Positions 20,240 through 29,166 of a DNA stretch of 64,000 nucleotides are shown in pieces; within the stretch, counting starts at the first letter, position 1; every line of letters begins with the position of its first letter. The position numbers and the translations under genes were made by a program. Source of the DNA: Chloroflexota bacterium (lineage in GTDB: Bacteria > Chloroflexota > Anaerolineae > Caldilineales > Caldilineaceae); NCBI GenBank assembly GCA_016861025.1, contig BOKO01000026.1, forward strand, positions 25,997 through 89,996. The letters run 5' to 3'. Below the pieces are notes generated by a model. That model saw only the letters and a program-made list of their open reading frames with translations. It did not search any database and was not told the origin of the DNA.

Positions 20240-21229
20240 ATGACCGAACCGAATCCACTAGAGCACCATTTGCCCGAAGCGGCGACCATTCAACTGCGCT
20301 GCAGCGTCGGCGTGATCGCTCACAACCATGAAGCGACGATCCTGCCGCTGCTTGCGGCGCTGGTCGACCAGCACCTGCACCGCGTCGAGATCGCCGAAAT
20401 CATTGTTGTAGTCAGCGGCTGCACCGACCGAACGAGTGAGCTCGTTGCAGGCTTCGCCGCCGACAATCCACTGGTGCGCTGGATTGAGCAACCAGTGTGG
20501 CTGGGACGCACACAGGCGATCAACGCGTTCTTGCAGGAATGCACGACTGACATCTGCGTGATCGAAAACGGCGACACCGTGCCACATGCATACGCCATCG
20601 AGAACCTGGTGCGCATGTTTGCCGACCCCACCATCGGCATGGTCGGCGCGCAGAAAGCCCTCCCCGAAATGCCGACGCATGTCACCGGTCTCCTCAATCA
20701 CCTGCGCACGCGTATGGAGCATCAGCTCGCGCTCGACATCCCGCGGTTGAGCGAAATGATCGCCTTCCGCAAGGTCTTTGACGCCATTCCGGTTGAGAGC
20801 GCGGTCGATGAAGCGTTCGTCGAGGCGCTGGTCATCCGTCATGGTCTTGCCCTGCGCTATGCGCCCGATGCAATGGTCTATGTCACCGGGCAGCCGTCGC
20901 TGGCAAGCTTCATGATGCAGCGGCGGCAGAGCCACGCCGGCTATCTACGCCTGAAGCAGAAATATGGCTACACCGTCAGCAGCCTGCGCAGGCGTTCCGT
21001 GCTGAAGGTGGCGCTGCTGGAGCTGTGGAGTGCGATCCGGCTGGCGTGGGTCATCTTTTTGCTTGGTGGGCTGGAGCTATGGAGCCGCATTCTGGGTTGG
21101 TATGACTTCGCCGTGAAACGCAACCGTCACGTCGTCTGGGATATGGCATGGAGCCAGAAGCAAAATGTCCACGACAGACGCAGCCAACATGAAAAGGAGA
21201 AACCATCGCTTGATCCGAACCGGACTTAG
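20240..21229 (+). CDS. Family 2 glycosyltransferase
   Basis: The 329-residue protein starts at ATG 20240, with AAAAGGA upstream. The GT-A fold N-terminus reads VGVIAHNHEATILPLLAAL with a nucleotide-sugar site around IIVVVSGCTDRTSEL. ENGDTVP replaces the usual DxD and a QRRQSH motif stands where processive GT2 enzymes have QxxRW. One membrane helix lies near the C-terminus (about 255-280). It probably adds sugars to a cell-envelope glycan. Donor and acceptor unknown. Confidence 0.85.
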   Translation: MTEPNPLEHHLPEAATIQLRCSVGVIAHNHEATILPLLAALVDQHLHRVEIAEIIVVVSGCTDRTSELVAGFAADNPLVRWIEQPVWLGRTQAINAFLQECTTDICVIENGDTVPHAYAIENLVRMFADPTIGMVGAQKALPEMPTHVTGLLNHLRTRMEHQLALDIPRLSEMIAFRKVFDAIPVESAVDEAFVEALVIRHGLALRYAPDAMVYVTGQPSLASFMMQRRQSHAGYLRLKQKYGYTVSSLRRRSVLKVALLELWSAIRLAWVIFLLGGLELWSRILGWYDFAVKRNRHVVWDMAWSQKQNVHDRRSQHEKEKPSLDPNRT

Positions 21230-21270
21230 CACGCTTGTTTCTCCTGCGGGATTACCTTCCAACGCCTGCG

Positions 21271-22176
21271 CTACGTTGCCATCGCATCGCGGATTTCCCG
21301 ATAACCGATCGGCGTGATGCCTTCCTGCGCCAGGAACTCGCGCAGTCGGTCCGAGCGGAAGTATTCATACTCAAAGGTGCGCCAATGAGCGCGGTCGGGC
21401 GAGATCGCTTCGATGTCGCCGGGCGCGTTTGGGTGCAGGCTGATGTAGGTGACGCCCGGCGGCAACGCGCGCAACATCGCCTCGTAGAGTTCAGCGCGGC
21501 CACCCTCATCATCCCCCGGCCCGTAACCCGGTGTGACGCCAAAGTGATCGACCAACACCATACCGCGCGCCTCCAGCCCGGCGACGAAGCTCGCCCATTC
21601 GGCGTCGCTTGCCTGTGTGAAGCCCATCCCGCGCACCGCCTGGCTGAGCTGGCGCAGCACCAGCACCGGGACGCCGTACTCGAAGCCCAGCGCGATATAC
21701 GCCGGAAAGAGCGCCGGATGCAGTGCTGCACCCATGTGCGCGTCGATATGTGTGAAATCGACGCCCCATCTGCGCACCAACTCGATCTGCGCGCGCAGTT
21801 CATCGACCACAGCATCCGTGCGCATCGTTGCATACGTCTCGGCAGGCCACTGCCAGAAATAGCCGTTTGCATCGATCAGGCCGGTGGTTGCGTCGCGCGT
21901 CCCAACCGGTCCCCAGCGATAGCCCGACCACTCGCTGTTGAGCGTCAGATGCACGCCGACATCGACCGTCGGATGCGCCGCGCAATAGTCCAGGATTTCC
22001 GGCGCCCATGGACAAGGCGCCATAATCGAGCCGCATTTGACGATGCCGGCTTCCAGCAGCTCGATGAACGCCTGGTTGCTGCCATGACACATGCCGACAT
22101 CGTCGGCGTGAAAGATGACAAGCCGCGCGTCAGGCGGATAGCCAAGATGGGCAAGGATTGGATTCGGATTTGTCAT
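21271..22176 (-). CDS. ChbG/YdjC-family carbohydrate deacetylase
   Basis: YdjC/ChbG proteins are metal-dependent deacetylases of acetylated oligosaccharides such as chitobiose. The 301-residue protein has the metal site blocks FHADDVGMCHG (His-Asp-Asp), DVGVHLTLNSEW and THIDAHMG, and a late SLHPNAPG. The start overlaps the receiver gene stop by 4 bp (ATGA), so it is the last gene of a treS / receiver / ydjC operon. Substrate not determinable. Confidence 0.9.
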   Translation of the reverse strand: MTNPNPILAHLGYPPDARLVIFHADDVGMCHGSNQAFIELLEAGIVKCGSIMAPCPWAPEILDYCAAHPTVDVGVHLTLNSEWSGYRWGPVGTRDATTGLIDANGYFWQWPAETYATMRTDAVVDELRAQIELVRRWGVDFTHIDAHMGAALHPALFPAYIALGFEYGVPVLVLRQLSQAVRGMGFTQASDAEWASFVAGLEARGMVLVDHFGVTPGYGPGDDEGGRAELYEAMLRALPPGVTYISLHPNAPGDIEAISPDRAHWRTFEYEYFRSDRLREFLAQEGITPIGYREIRDAMAT

Positions 22177-22592
22177 TGTAGACCTTTTTCGTGCTCTGTC
22201 TGACGCGACTGAAATAGCCGCTGCAGCTTCTCATGCAACTCTCGCATGCCGTAGGGCTTTTGTACATAGTCGACGACGCCGCTGACGGGGAACTCGCCGA
22301 GCACATCCCCGGCGTCATGGCCGCTGGTGATGATTACCTGTAACTCAGGATGGATGACGCGCAGTGTGTTGTACGTCTCGACGCCGTTCATGCCGGGCAT
22401 CGTCAAATCGAGCAACACACAGTCGATTTCATTGCCATATTGGCTGACAAGTTGCACGGCTTCTTCGCCGCTGCCCGCCAGCAAGGTGCGATAGCCGAAT
22501 GCATCGAGCATGTCGCGACACACCTCACGCAGCGCCTCTTCATCTTCGACGACCAACACAGTGTTGGCGCGTAGAGTATCATCAAAAGTCAT
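22173..22592 (-). CDS. Single-domain response regulator (CheY-like receiver)
   Basis: The 139-residue protein is a receiver domain only: acidic pocket VVEDEE, phosphoacceptor Asp in LLDLTMPGMNG, conserved Thr/Ser in IITSGHD and Lys in VQKPYG. There is no output domain, so it must act through protein-protein contact or in a phosphorelay. It overlaps treS and ydjC by 4 bp on each side (ATGA), an unusual place for a lone receiver. The cognate kinase is not in the operon. Confidence 0.93.
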   Translation of the reverse strand: MTFDDTLRANTVLVVEDEEALREVCRDMLDAFGYRTLLAGSGEEAVQLVSQYGNEIDCVLLDLTMPGMNGVETYNTLRVIHPELQVIITSGHDAGDVLGEFPVSGVVDYVQKPYGMRELHEKLQRLFQSRQTEHEKGLQ

Positions 22593-24688
22593 GTTCGATC
22601 CGATAGTTCTTCCGTACTTACCAGATATGCCTTACCCGCATGTCCTTCCAGGTGCACGCGCAGCCTTCCTTGTTCGTCGATGCGACCCGCGTCCTCATTG
22701 TGCAATAGCTCGTGCACAGGGCGGTTGCTCAGCCCCTCCAGCATAACCACTTCATCAATCGGCTGAGTCGAAAAGTTGAGCGCCGTGATCTCGACGCCCA
22801 GGTCGTCCGGCAGTTCATGCACCATCAGTAGCAGACCGGGCGTCGCAACGTCGGGCACGGCGATCTGGCGGCTTTCATAGATGCGGTGGCGGCGGCGCAC
22901 GTCGAGCAGATGACGCAACTGGCTGGCGAAGGAGTTGGGGTCGCGCAGTTGGTCGGGCAGCGCGCCGTAGAGCGCACGCGCGCGCGGCAAGCCTGCCTGC
23001 GAATGCGTCGCTGCGGGATCGACGCCCATCAGGTCGTAGGCGCCGCGGTTGATCCAGCGCGTGTCGCCGTCTGCCATCAGGTCAGCCACCGCCTCAGCCG
23101 GCAGCGTCAGCGCTCCGACCAGGTCCCAGCCCGACAACGCAAAGACGCCCGGCTGCAGCGCGTTGTACATCGCCAGCAGCAGATGCGCGCGTTGGATGGC
23201 GGCGACCTGCGCAGCGTCGAGGCGATCAAGGTCACGGATGCGCAGCGCGGCAGCCGCCATCGACGCCGTGGTGCAAGCCACGCCATTGGTGGTGAAGCGT
23301 AGGTTGTAGGGCGTCTCAGGTCCGGCCAGGAGCGCGTACATTATCTCGCGGATTTGTTCGCGCAGTTCGCTGCCGCGTAGTTCCTGGCCGTTGAAGCGAT
23401 AGCGGTCATCCTTGTGGAGCGTCCAGAAGTGCACAAGCTCCAGCGTCAGCTCGTCGTGATTCTGCAGTGCGTGCACCAGCGAGGCCGGATCGACGCCCGC
23501 CTTGTGCATCTCGCGCAGCATCAACCGCAGGAACTCGGCGTCGCCCGTCGCCAACGCCACATGATAGGCTGGCCGCGTAATGAAGTCATAGGAGAGGTCG
23601 GCGCCGCCGTTGGACATGGCGGCGATATCGTCGATGGTCAGGTTTAGCTCCTGGAAGGTGAAGCCGCCAGCCTTGCGCACCAGCCCGGCGATCAGCTGGT
23701 TCGCCGTCACCGACAACGGATGTCCCTCTGACCAGACGGCGCCGTCGCCGCGGCGCTCCACGCCAAGAAAACCGTTGGCATCCAGCCGCAGCATCGACGC
23801 GCCGAGCACGCCAAGCGAATGCAGCGCATCGCCCATTACCAGCCGCGGACCGGCAAAGGACGGGTCGAGCCAGTTGAGCGTTGGCTGTCCATCTTTGAAG
23901 TAGTGCAAATAGACCCAGCGCCGCGTCACGCCGTCGACGCCCTTCACCGCGGCGGTCGCGCTCCAGTCGGTCTCCTTGACGCCCGGCTCGTAGAAGATCG
24001 TGCGCGAGAGCGGCCCCACGATGTAACCTTTGTCGCGTAGCGCCGCCACCGCTTCGCTGCCCAGGTTGGCGGAATCTTTACCAGCGGGAACATCGGGCAG
24101 CAGCGACCAATCCGCCTGCGCAATCTCGACCATGTGGTAGATGCCCGGGTAGTCGCCGTAGGCGCGCTCCGCCAGACGGAAGTCCGGCCCCTTGCCTGTA
24201 TGCCCCGGCACAATATCGTCGATCACGATGGCGCCGTTGGCATTGGCGGTGCGGCACATGGCGATGAATTCGTCGATCGCGCCCAGCCCGGGGTCGATCT
24301 CCAGCCCGATGCGGTCGAAGTTGCCGTCGATCGAGGGTGTAAAGGAGCGCCCGCTCACGCCGCCGGCGCGCTTCATCGGCCCTGTATGGACCGCCTGCAC
24401 GCCGATTTCTGCAAACGCCCGCCACAACGCCGGGTCGCCCAGCGTGCGCAGCACCGATTCCCCTGGCCGCGTCACGATTGACCCTGGATAGGCGGCAAAC
24501 CAGACCGAAGCCAGCGCCGCGGCCGCGCGCGGCTGTGTGGCGGCGTAAGGACGCTGCCACATCGCGCCGTTCGCCGAATAGCGCCGGGCGACCGCCGCCC
24601 CCTGTTCCAGCATAGCGTGGTCGAGCAGCCAGGCGATGTCGTCGTCTTGTTGTGTGGCCCCGGGAGGTGGCGTTGTACGGTCGGTCAT
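22589..24688 (-). CDS. treS: GH13 trehalose synthase-like enzyme
   Basis: Trehalose synthase interconverts maltose and trehalose; related GH13 enzymes transfer glucose. The 699-residue protein keeps the GH13 catalytic set: nucleophile Asp303 (RLDANGF), acid/base Glu347 (FQELNL) and the His411-Asp412 pair (LQNHDE). Region I is divergent (IVIDDIVPGHTGKG). It fits the long, divergent TreS branch better than typical alpha-amylases. It overlaps the receiver gene by 4 bp. A TGG-TATAAT extended -10 box lies upstream (24733-24738, minus strand). Class assignment is good, exact specificity less so. Confidence 0.8.
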   Translation of the reverse strand: MTDRTTPPPGATQQDDDIAWLLDHAMLEQGAAVARRYSANGAMWQRPYAATQPRAAAALASVWFAAYPGSIVTRPGESVLRTLGDPALWRAFAEIGVQAVHTGPMKRAGGVSGRSFTPSIDGNFDRIGLEIDPGLGAIDEFIAMCRTANANGAIVIDDIVPGHTGKGPDFRLAERAYGDYPGIYHMVEIAQADWSLLPDVPAGKDSANLGSEAVAALRDKGYIVGPLSRTIFYEPGVKETDWSATAAVKGVDGVTRRWVYLHYFKDGQPTLNWLDPSFAGPRLVMGDALHSLGVLGASMLRLDANGFLGVERRGDGAVWSEGHPLSVTANQLIAGLVRKAGGFTFQELNLTIDDIAAMSNGGADLSYDFITRPAYHVALATGDAEFLRLMLREMHKAGVDPASLVHALQNHDELTLELVHFWTLHKDDRYRFNGQELRGSELREQIREIMYALLAGPETPYNLRFTTNGVACTTASMAAAALRIRDLDRLDAAQVAAIQRAHLLLAMYNALQPGVFALSGWDLVGALTLPAEAVADLMADGDTRWINRGAYDLMGVDPAATHSQAGLPRARALYGALPDQLRDPNSFASQLRHLLDVRRRHRIYESRQIAVPDVATPGLLLMVHELPDDLGVEITALNFSTQPIDEVVMLEGLSNRPVHELLHNEDAGRIDEQGRLRVHLEGHAGKAYLVSTEELSDRT

Positions 24689-24732
24689 TGTGTTGCCTTT
24701 CAGTTGAGAGCGTGTCGGTGTTGACTGCCGAA

Positions 24733-24738
24733 ATTATA
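24733..24738 (-). promoter_or_regulatory. Extended -10 box for the treS operon
   Basis: On the minus strand TGG is followed by a perfect TATAAT, about 45 bases upstream of the treS start. No strong -35 is visible. Confidence 0.5.
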
Positions 24739-24775
24739 CCAGGAACGGTGTGATCTGACGGCATTGCGCAGCAGA

Positions 24776-24805
24776 TTGACATCGCTCCCAATGCCCGTCT
24801 ATAAT
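24776..24805 (+). promoter_or_regulatory. Sigma-70-type promoter of the metalloprotease gene
   Basis: A perfect TTGACA (24776-24781) and perfect TATAAT (24800-24805) are separated by 18 bases, predicting transcription start near 24812 and a leader of about 90 bases. Confidence 0.7.
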
Positions 24806-24904
24806 CCGCGACAAATGCAATCTGTCGAGCTGCAACGACGCACGACCGACGACTCAGGCTGCTGGCCAGGCGTCACGCACATATCACCAAACAAGGAGCC
24901 ACCC

Positions 24905-25993
24905 ATGTATCTGAAAGATATTCGCGCCTGTGTGGATCGCGTGTTGGAAGGGACGCGGCGAACGCGCGCTGAGCGTCGCGCTGTCGAAGTGAACCCTGCA
25001 AATGCAATGATGCTCGATGCGCCGCCTGTCATCGCCGGTATCGAACTGCCGCAGAGTCTGGCGCTGATCACGCGCAAGTTGTGGAAACCAGGGATGACAC
25101 TGCGTGTGCGCTTCCTCGATGGCGACCCTGTGATCCAGCAGCGGCTGCAACCCTTCGCTCACGTTTGGAGCCAATACGCCAATCTCAAGTTTGCGTTCGG
25201 CAACGACCCCGACGCCGAGATTCGCATCTCGTTCAAACAGCGCGGCTCGTGGTCGTATCTCGGCACCGACGCGCTCGGCATCCCCAAGAACCAGGCGACG
25301 ATGAACTTTGGCTGGCTGACGCGCGAGACCAGCGATCAGGAGTATTCGCGCGTCGTTACGCACGAGTTCGGTCACGCCATCGGTTGCATTCACGAACACC
25401 AAAATCCAGCCAGCTCGATCCCGTGGGACAAGCCGGTCGTCTATCGCTATTACGCAGGGCCGCCCAACAACTGGACAAAAGAGCAGGTCGACGTCAATCT
25501 TTTCCAGACCTACGACCGCACGCAGACACAGTTCTCTGAGTTTGACCCGCATTCGATCATGCTCTATCCGATTCCCAACGAGTTTACGATCGGTGACTTC
25601 GAGGTCGGCTGGAACACAGATCTGTCGGCGGTGGACAAGGAATTTATCGGAAGAATCTATCCCTTCACAGACAAACCCGAACACAGGCTCGTGATCGATG
25701 GCGGCGCGCTCAACGAGTCGATCGGCGCGCCAGGCGAGCTAGACAAATTCACCTTTGCCGTGGCGAAACGCGGGCGTTACCGAATCGAGACATTGGGCAG
25801 GCTCGATCTGGTGATGGGGCTGTACGGCCCTGACGACGAGAAGAAACTGGTGCGTAGCGACGATGACAGCGGCGTCGGGCTAAACCCGCGCATCATCAGC
25901 ACACTCAATCCGGGCGTCTACACCGTGCTCGTGCGCCACTTTAGCCCCCAAAAGACCGGCGCATATCAAATCCAGGTGACAACAGAAAAGTAA
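24905..25993 (+). CDS. Astacin-like (M12A-type) zinc metalloprotease with PPC-like tail
   Basis: The protein is 362 residues. The start is ATG 24905, with AAGGAG six bases upstream; the longer upstream frame crosses the promoter and is rejected. The metzincin signature HEFGHAIGCIHEH gives zinc ligands His153, His157, His163 and catalytic Glu154; a downstream SIMLYP supplies a Met-turn-like segment. The C-terminal about 110 residues (LDKFTFAVAKRGRYRIETLG to AYQIQVTTEK) resemble a bacterial pre-peptidase C-terminal beta-domain. No signal peptide is seen, which is odd for this class. It has its own promoter. Confidence 0.88.
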   Translation: MYLKDIRACVDRVLEGTRRTRAERRAVEVNPANAMMLDAPPVIAGIELPQSLALITRKLWKPGMTLRVRFLDGDPVIQQRLQPFAHVWSQYANLKFAFGNDPDAEIRISFKQRGSWSYLGTDALGIPKNQATMNFGWLTRETSDQEYSRVVTHEFGHAIGCIHEHQNPASSIPWDKPVVYRYYAGPPNNWTKEQVDVNLFQTYDRTQTQFSEFDPHSIMLYPIPNEFTIGDFEVGWNTDLSAVDKEFIGRIYPFTDKPEHRLVIDGGALNESIGAPGELDKFTFAVAKRGRYRIETLGRLDLVMGLYGPDDEKKLVRSDDDSGVGLNPRIISTLNPGVYTVLVRHFSPQKTGAYQIQVTTEK

Positions 25994-26008
25994 AATTCAT
26001 GAAGATTT

Positions 26009-26099
26009 GATAGAACGCGATGACGCAGATTGAGCGGATCAACGCGGATTTTCAATGATCCGCACAAATCCGCCTGATCCGCGTCATCCGCGTTCTATC
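26009..26099. repeat. Long palindromic intergenic repeat (GCGGAT family), copy 1
   Basis: The outer arms GATAGAACGCGATGACGC (26009-26026) and GCGTCAT-C-CGCGTTCTATC (26081-26099) pair over 18 bp with a one-base bulge. The interior is made of GCGGAT / ATCCGC units. It belongs to the same family as 39385, 45168 and 46151. Confidence 0.75.
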
Positions 26100-26125
26100 C
26101 TGCATCACATACGAGGTGGATCACA

Positions 26126-27214
26126 ATGCAACAGGAGAGGCTTGACGCCATCCGCGCTGGATTGCGCGCGGCGCCGCCGATCGGGCGCGGCAAGGTCGAT
26201 GAATCGCTGCACCGGCTGCAGTGGAACGAAAGTCCGCAGGACTTTCCGGCGGAACTCAAGGAAGAAGTGCTGCAGCGGTTGGCGACGATCTCATGGTCGC
26301 GCTACCCGGTCGGCAGCCGGCCGTGGCAGTTGATCGATGCGTTGGCGGCGCAGATGGGCGTGGCGCCGGAACAGGTTGTCGTCAGCGAAGGGTCGGCGGA
26401 CTTGATCCGTGCGGTGATGGCGGCGACGCTGCACCCCAACGACGTCGTTGTGATGCCGACGCCAACATTTTTGCTCTATCGTCAGAACGCACGCCTGCAC
26501 GAAGCCAAGACCGTCGAAATTCCTCTCGACGCATCCAATGGCTTTGCGCTGCCGGTTGACGCGCTGATTGCCGCCGCGCGTCGCCACAACGCAAAGCTGG
26601 TCACACTTTGCGCACCGAATAACCCAACCGGCACGATCTACGCCGAGGCTGACCTGCATCGGCTGGCTTCGTCGATCCCGTCGTTGTTGGTGATCGACGA
26701 AGCCTACGCCGAGTTCTGCAATCAGGATTTGACCGCACTGTTGCCGCTTGGCAATGTGATTTTGCTGCGCACCTTCAGCAAGTTCTACGCAATGGCAGGC
26801 GTGCGCGTTGGCTACGCACTCACCTCACCCACGCTGGCGGCCGAGCTGCAGAAGGTTGTCACGGTCTTCCCGCTCAGCGTCTTCAGCGAGATCGCTGCGC
26901 TGGTGGCGCTCGAACAACGCGAGCGTTTTCTGCCGATCCGCGACCAGGTCGTGGCGGAACGCGAACGCATGGCGGCGGCGCTGGCTGCGCTGCCCGGCGT
27001 CACAGTCTATCCGAGCAGCGCCAACTTCCTGTTGATTCAGCTTGAGCGCCCCAAGCAAGAGTTGTTGCACCACCTCCAGCTGCGGCGCCGCGTCCTGATC
27101 TCGGACATGGCGTCCTATCCTGATCTGATCAATTGTGTGCGCGTCAGCATAGGCGCGCCGGAACAGAACGATCTGGTGATCCGCGGATTTCGGGAGGTGC
27201 TGGATTCGGCGTGA
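26126..27214 (+). CDS. hisC: Histidinol-phosphate aminotransferase
   Basis: HisC is a PLP enzyme (fold type I) converting imidazole-acetol phosphate plus glutamate to histidinol phosphate. The 362-residue protein has WNESP near the N-terminus, APNNPTGT (Asn that contacts PLP), VIDEAYAEF (Asp191, Tyr194) and the Schiff-base Lys219 in TFSKFYAMAG. Other his genes are absent nearby, so it is a stand-alone copy and could serve another amino or phospho-amino acid. It is preceded by the palindromic repeat and AGGTGG. Confidence 0.88.
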   Translation: MQQERLDAIRAGLRAAPPIGRGKVDESLHRLQWNESPQDFPAELKEEVLQRLATISWSRYPVGSRPWQLIDALAAQMGVAPEQVVVSEGSADLIRAVMAATLHPNDVVVMPTPTFLLYRQNARLHEAKTVEIPLDASNGFALPVDALIAAARRHNAKLVTLCAPNNPTGTIYAEADLHRLASSIPSLLVIDEAYAEFCNQDLTALLPLGNVILLRTFSKFYAMAGVRVGYALTSPTLAAELQKVVTVFPLSVFSEIAALVALEQRERFLPIRDQVVAERERMAAALAALPGVTVYPSSANFLLIQLERPKQELLHHLQLRRRVLISDMASYPDLINCVRVSIGAPEQNDLVIRGFREVLDSA

Positions 27215-27259
27215 TTACTCCGATTTGTTGCTTCGCACCGACCGGTCTACACTCTCAGC

Positions 27260-27667
27260 ATGTCTCGAAGACGTACAGGCGCATTTGCACTGGTCGTTGC
27301 ATTGACTGGCGCCACACTGCTGGTCTATGTGCTGCGCGCAGCGCCGCCGTATGACGTGGAAGAACGGCTGAGTCCAATAGCGCTGCTGCTTTTTTTCGCT
27401 GCGGTGTTTCTATCGATCGCTGGCGTCGGAACGCTGGCCGCATTGCTGTTGCATCGGCGCTGGCCCGCGCTGGCAGGGAGCGTCAGCACGCGCTCCCGCC
27501 GTAAGGGAGCGCCGCTTGGAGCTGCCATACGTCAGGGCATTTTGTTTGGGCTGACGACGGTGGTAATCATTGCACTCTCGATGTTGCGCGTGCTCGACGC
27601 GGCGGTGTTGATCGTGACGCTGGTTGTCGCAGGTCTGATCGAAGCCTATGCGCAGAGCCGACAGTGA
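27260..27667 (+). CDS. Small membrane protein
   Basis: The 135-residue protein has about four hydrophobic segments: 7-26, 41-63, and a pair at about 93-112 and 114-128. A positively charged loop (STRSRRKG) separates them. It lies between hisC and mazG on the same strand, and the longest mazG reading frame would overlap its stop. No family recognised. Confidence 0.7.
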   Translation: MSRRRTGAFALVVALTGATLLVYVLRAAPPYDVEERLSPIALLLFFAAVFLSIAGVGTLAALLLHRRWPALAGSVSTRSRRKGAPLGAAIRQGILFGLTTVVIIALSMLRVLDAAVLIVTLVVAGLIEAYAQSRQ

Positions 27668-27729
27668 GGTCAGCAGCCACGCAACACGAAACACGCAATA
27701 CGAAGAAATTTGTTAATCGAGAGGGAGTT

Positions 27730-29103
27730 GTGACAAAGCGGATTCAGATCGTGGGCTTGGGGCCAGGTCCCGCCAACCAGTTGACCCTGGAAGCATGGCA
27801 GGCAGTGACCACGGCGACAGCGTTGGTGCTGCGCACCGACCGTCATCCTTGTGTGGGTGAGCTGACGGCGCAGCTTGCACCCTCGGCCATTGTCGTGCAT
27901 TGCGATGATCTGTACGAACAGCACGCTGCGTTCGAGCAGGTCTACCTTGCCATCGTCGAACGTGTGCTGACGCTGGCCCAAACGCATGGCGCAATTGTCT
28001 ATGCTGTGCCCGGCCACCCTTGCGTCGGCGAAATGACAACGCCGATGTTGCAGCGCCGCGCACAGGAAGCAGGCATTCAAGTTGAGATCATTGGAGGCGT
28101 GAGCTTCATCGAGCCGAGCTTTGCCGCCGTCGGCGTCGATCCGATGGACGGCGTGCAGGTGATCGACGCCATGCTCATCGCCAAACAACATCATCCGATG
28201 GTCGATGTCAATCTGCCACTGCTGCTGGCGCAAGTCTACGCGCGCTGGCTGGCGTCGGATGTCAAGCTCACGCTGCTCAACGCCTATCCCGCCGACCATC
28301 CGATCACGATTGTGCAGGCAGCGGGCGCTGTACAGCAGCGAACAACAACCGTTCCACTTGCCGAGCTCGACCACAGCGACGGCTTTGACCATCTCACCAG
28401 CGTTTATATTCCACCATTGGCGCCGCATTCCAGTTTCACCGCGTTGCAGGAACTGGTCGCACATTTGCGCGCCCCCGATGGCTGCCCGTGGGATCGGGAA
28501 CAGACGCTCGCCTCGCTGCGCTCCGACTTGCTCGACGAATGCGCCGAGCTGCTGGAAGCGATCGACGCCGAGCAGGACGGCAGCGACCACAGCGCCGCCA
28601 TCTGCGAGGAGCTGGGCGATGTATTGCTGTCGGCGACGATGCTGACGCAGATCGCAACCGAGGAAGAGCGCTTCCAGATGGGCGACGTCGTGCGCGGGGT
28701 CGTCACCAAGCTGATTCGCCGCCATCCGCATGTTTTCGGCGATGTCAACGTCAGCGGCGTCGACCATGTGCTGGCGAACTGGGATGCGATCAAGGCGCAG
28801 GAGAAGGCGGCGAAGGGTGTGAAGCCGTCGCCGCTCGACGGCGTGGCGCCGGCGCTGCCTGCGTTGGAAAAGGCGCGCAAACTGCAATCCAAAGCCGCCA
28901 AAGCCGGCTTGCTCGATCGTCGCAGCCTGGCGCTGGCGAACCCGACATTGAGCGCGCTGCTGGGCGACGCACCCGACGAAGCGCAGGTTGGCGCGGTGCT
29001 TTGGCAACTGGTGGCGTTGGCGAACCAACACGGCATTGAAGCGGAGAATGCGCTGCGTTCTTTCATCGTCGCCGAACGTGATCGGCTGCGCAGGCTGGCA
29101 TAA
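27730..29103 (+). CDS. mazG: MazG nucleotide pyrophosphohydrolase with tetrapyrrole-methylase-like N-domain
   Basis: MazG hydrolyses nucleoside triphosphates to monophosphates and lowers (p)ppGpp or damaged NTPs. I start it at GTG 27730 (457 residues), just before IQIVGLGPG, the start of the TP-methylase-like domain (about 4-220). The MazG domain follows (LRAPDGCPWDREQTLASL, then the Mg-binding DECAELLEAI and EELGDVLLS), then a second MazG-like half. The upstream part of the open frame is repeat-like DNA (GCAACACGAAACACGCAATA) and is probably untranslated. This two-domain layout matches the YabN/MazG fusions of Gram-positives. Confidence 0.92.
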   Translation: MTKRIQIVGLGPGPANQLTLEAWQAVTTATALVLRTDRHPCVGELTAQLAPSAIVVHCDDLYEQHAAFEQVYLAIVERVLTLAQTHGAIVYAVPGHPCVGEMTTPMLQRRAQEAGIQVEIIGGVSFIEPSFAAVGVDPMDGVQVIDAMLIAKQHHPMVDVNLPLLLAQVYARWLASDVKLTLLNAYPADHPITIVQAAGAVQQRTTTVPLAELDHSDGFDHLTSVYIPPLAPHSSFTALQELVAHLRAPDGCPWDREQTLASLRSDLLDECAELLEAIDAEQDGSDHSAAICEELGDVLLSATMLTQIATEEERFQMGDVVRGVVTKLIRRHPHVFGDVNVSGVDHVLANWDAIKAQEKAAKGVKPSPLDGVAPALPALEKARKLQSKAAKAGLLDRRSLALANPTLSALLGDAPDEAQVGAVLWQLVALANQHGIEAENALRSFIVAERDRLRRLA

Positions 29104-29107
29104 AAAA

Positions 29108-29143
29108 GCATCGTCCAGGAAACCCTAGCCTCCTGGACGATGC
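29108..29143 (-). terminator. Strong intrinsic terminator of the rhodopsin gene
   Basis: A perfect 13-bp stem, GCATCGTCCAGGA (29108-29120) with TCCTGGACGATGC (29131-29143), has a 10-base loop. For minus-strand transcripts it is followed by a run of six T (bases 29102-29107 read in reverse). It also separates the convergent mazG. Confidence 0.9.
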
Positions 29144-29166
29144 ACAGAGGAGAGACTCGAAACTGG

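Noticed and set aside
27670..29031. Long minus-strand frame opposite mazG
   Set aside because: It is composition-driven antisense; the MazG domains are on the plus strand.
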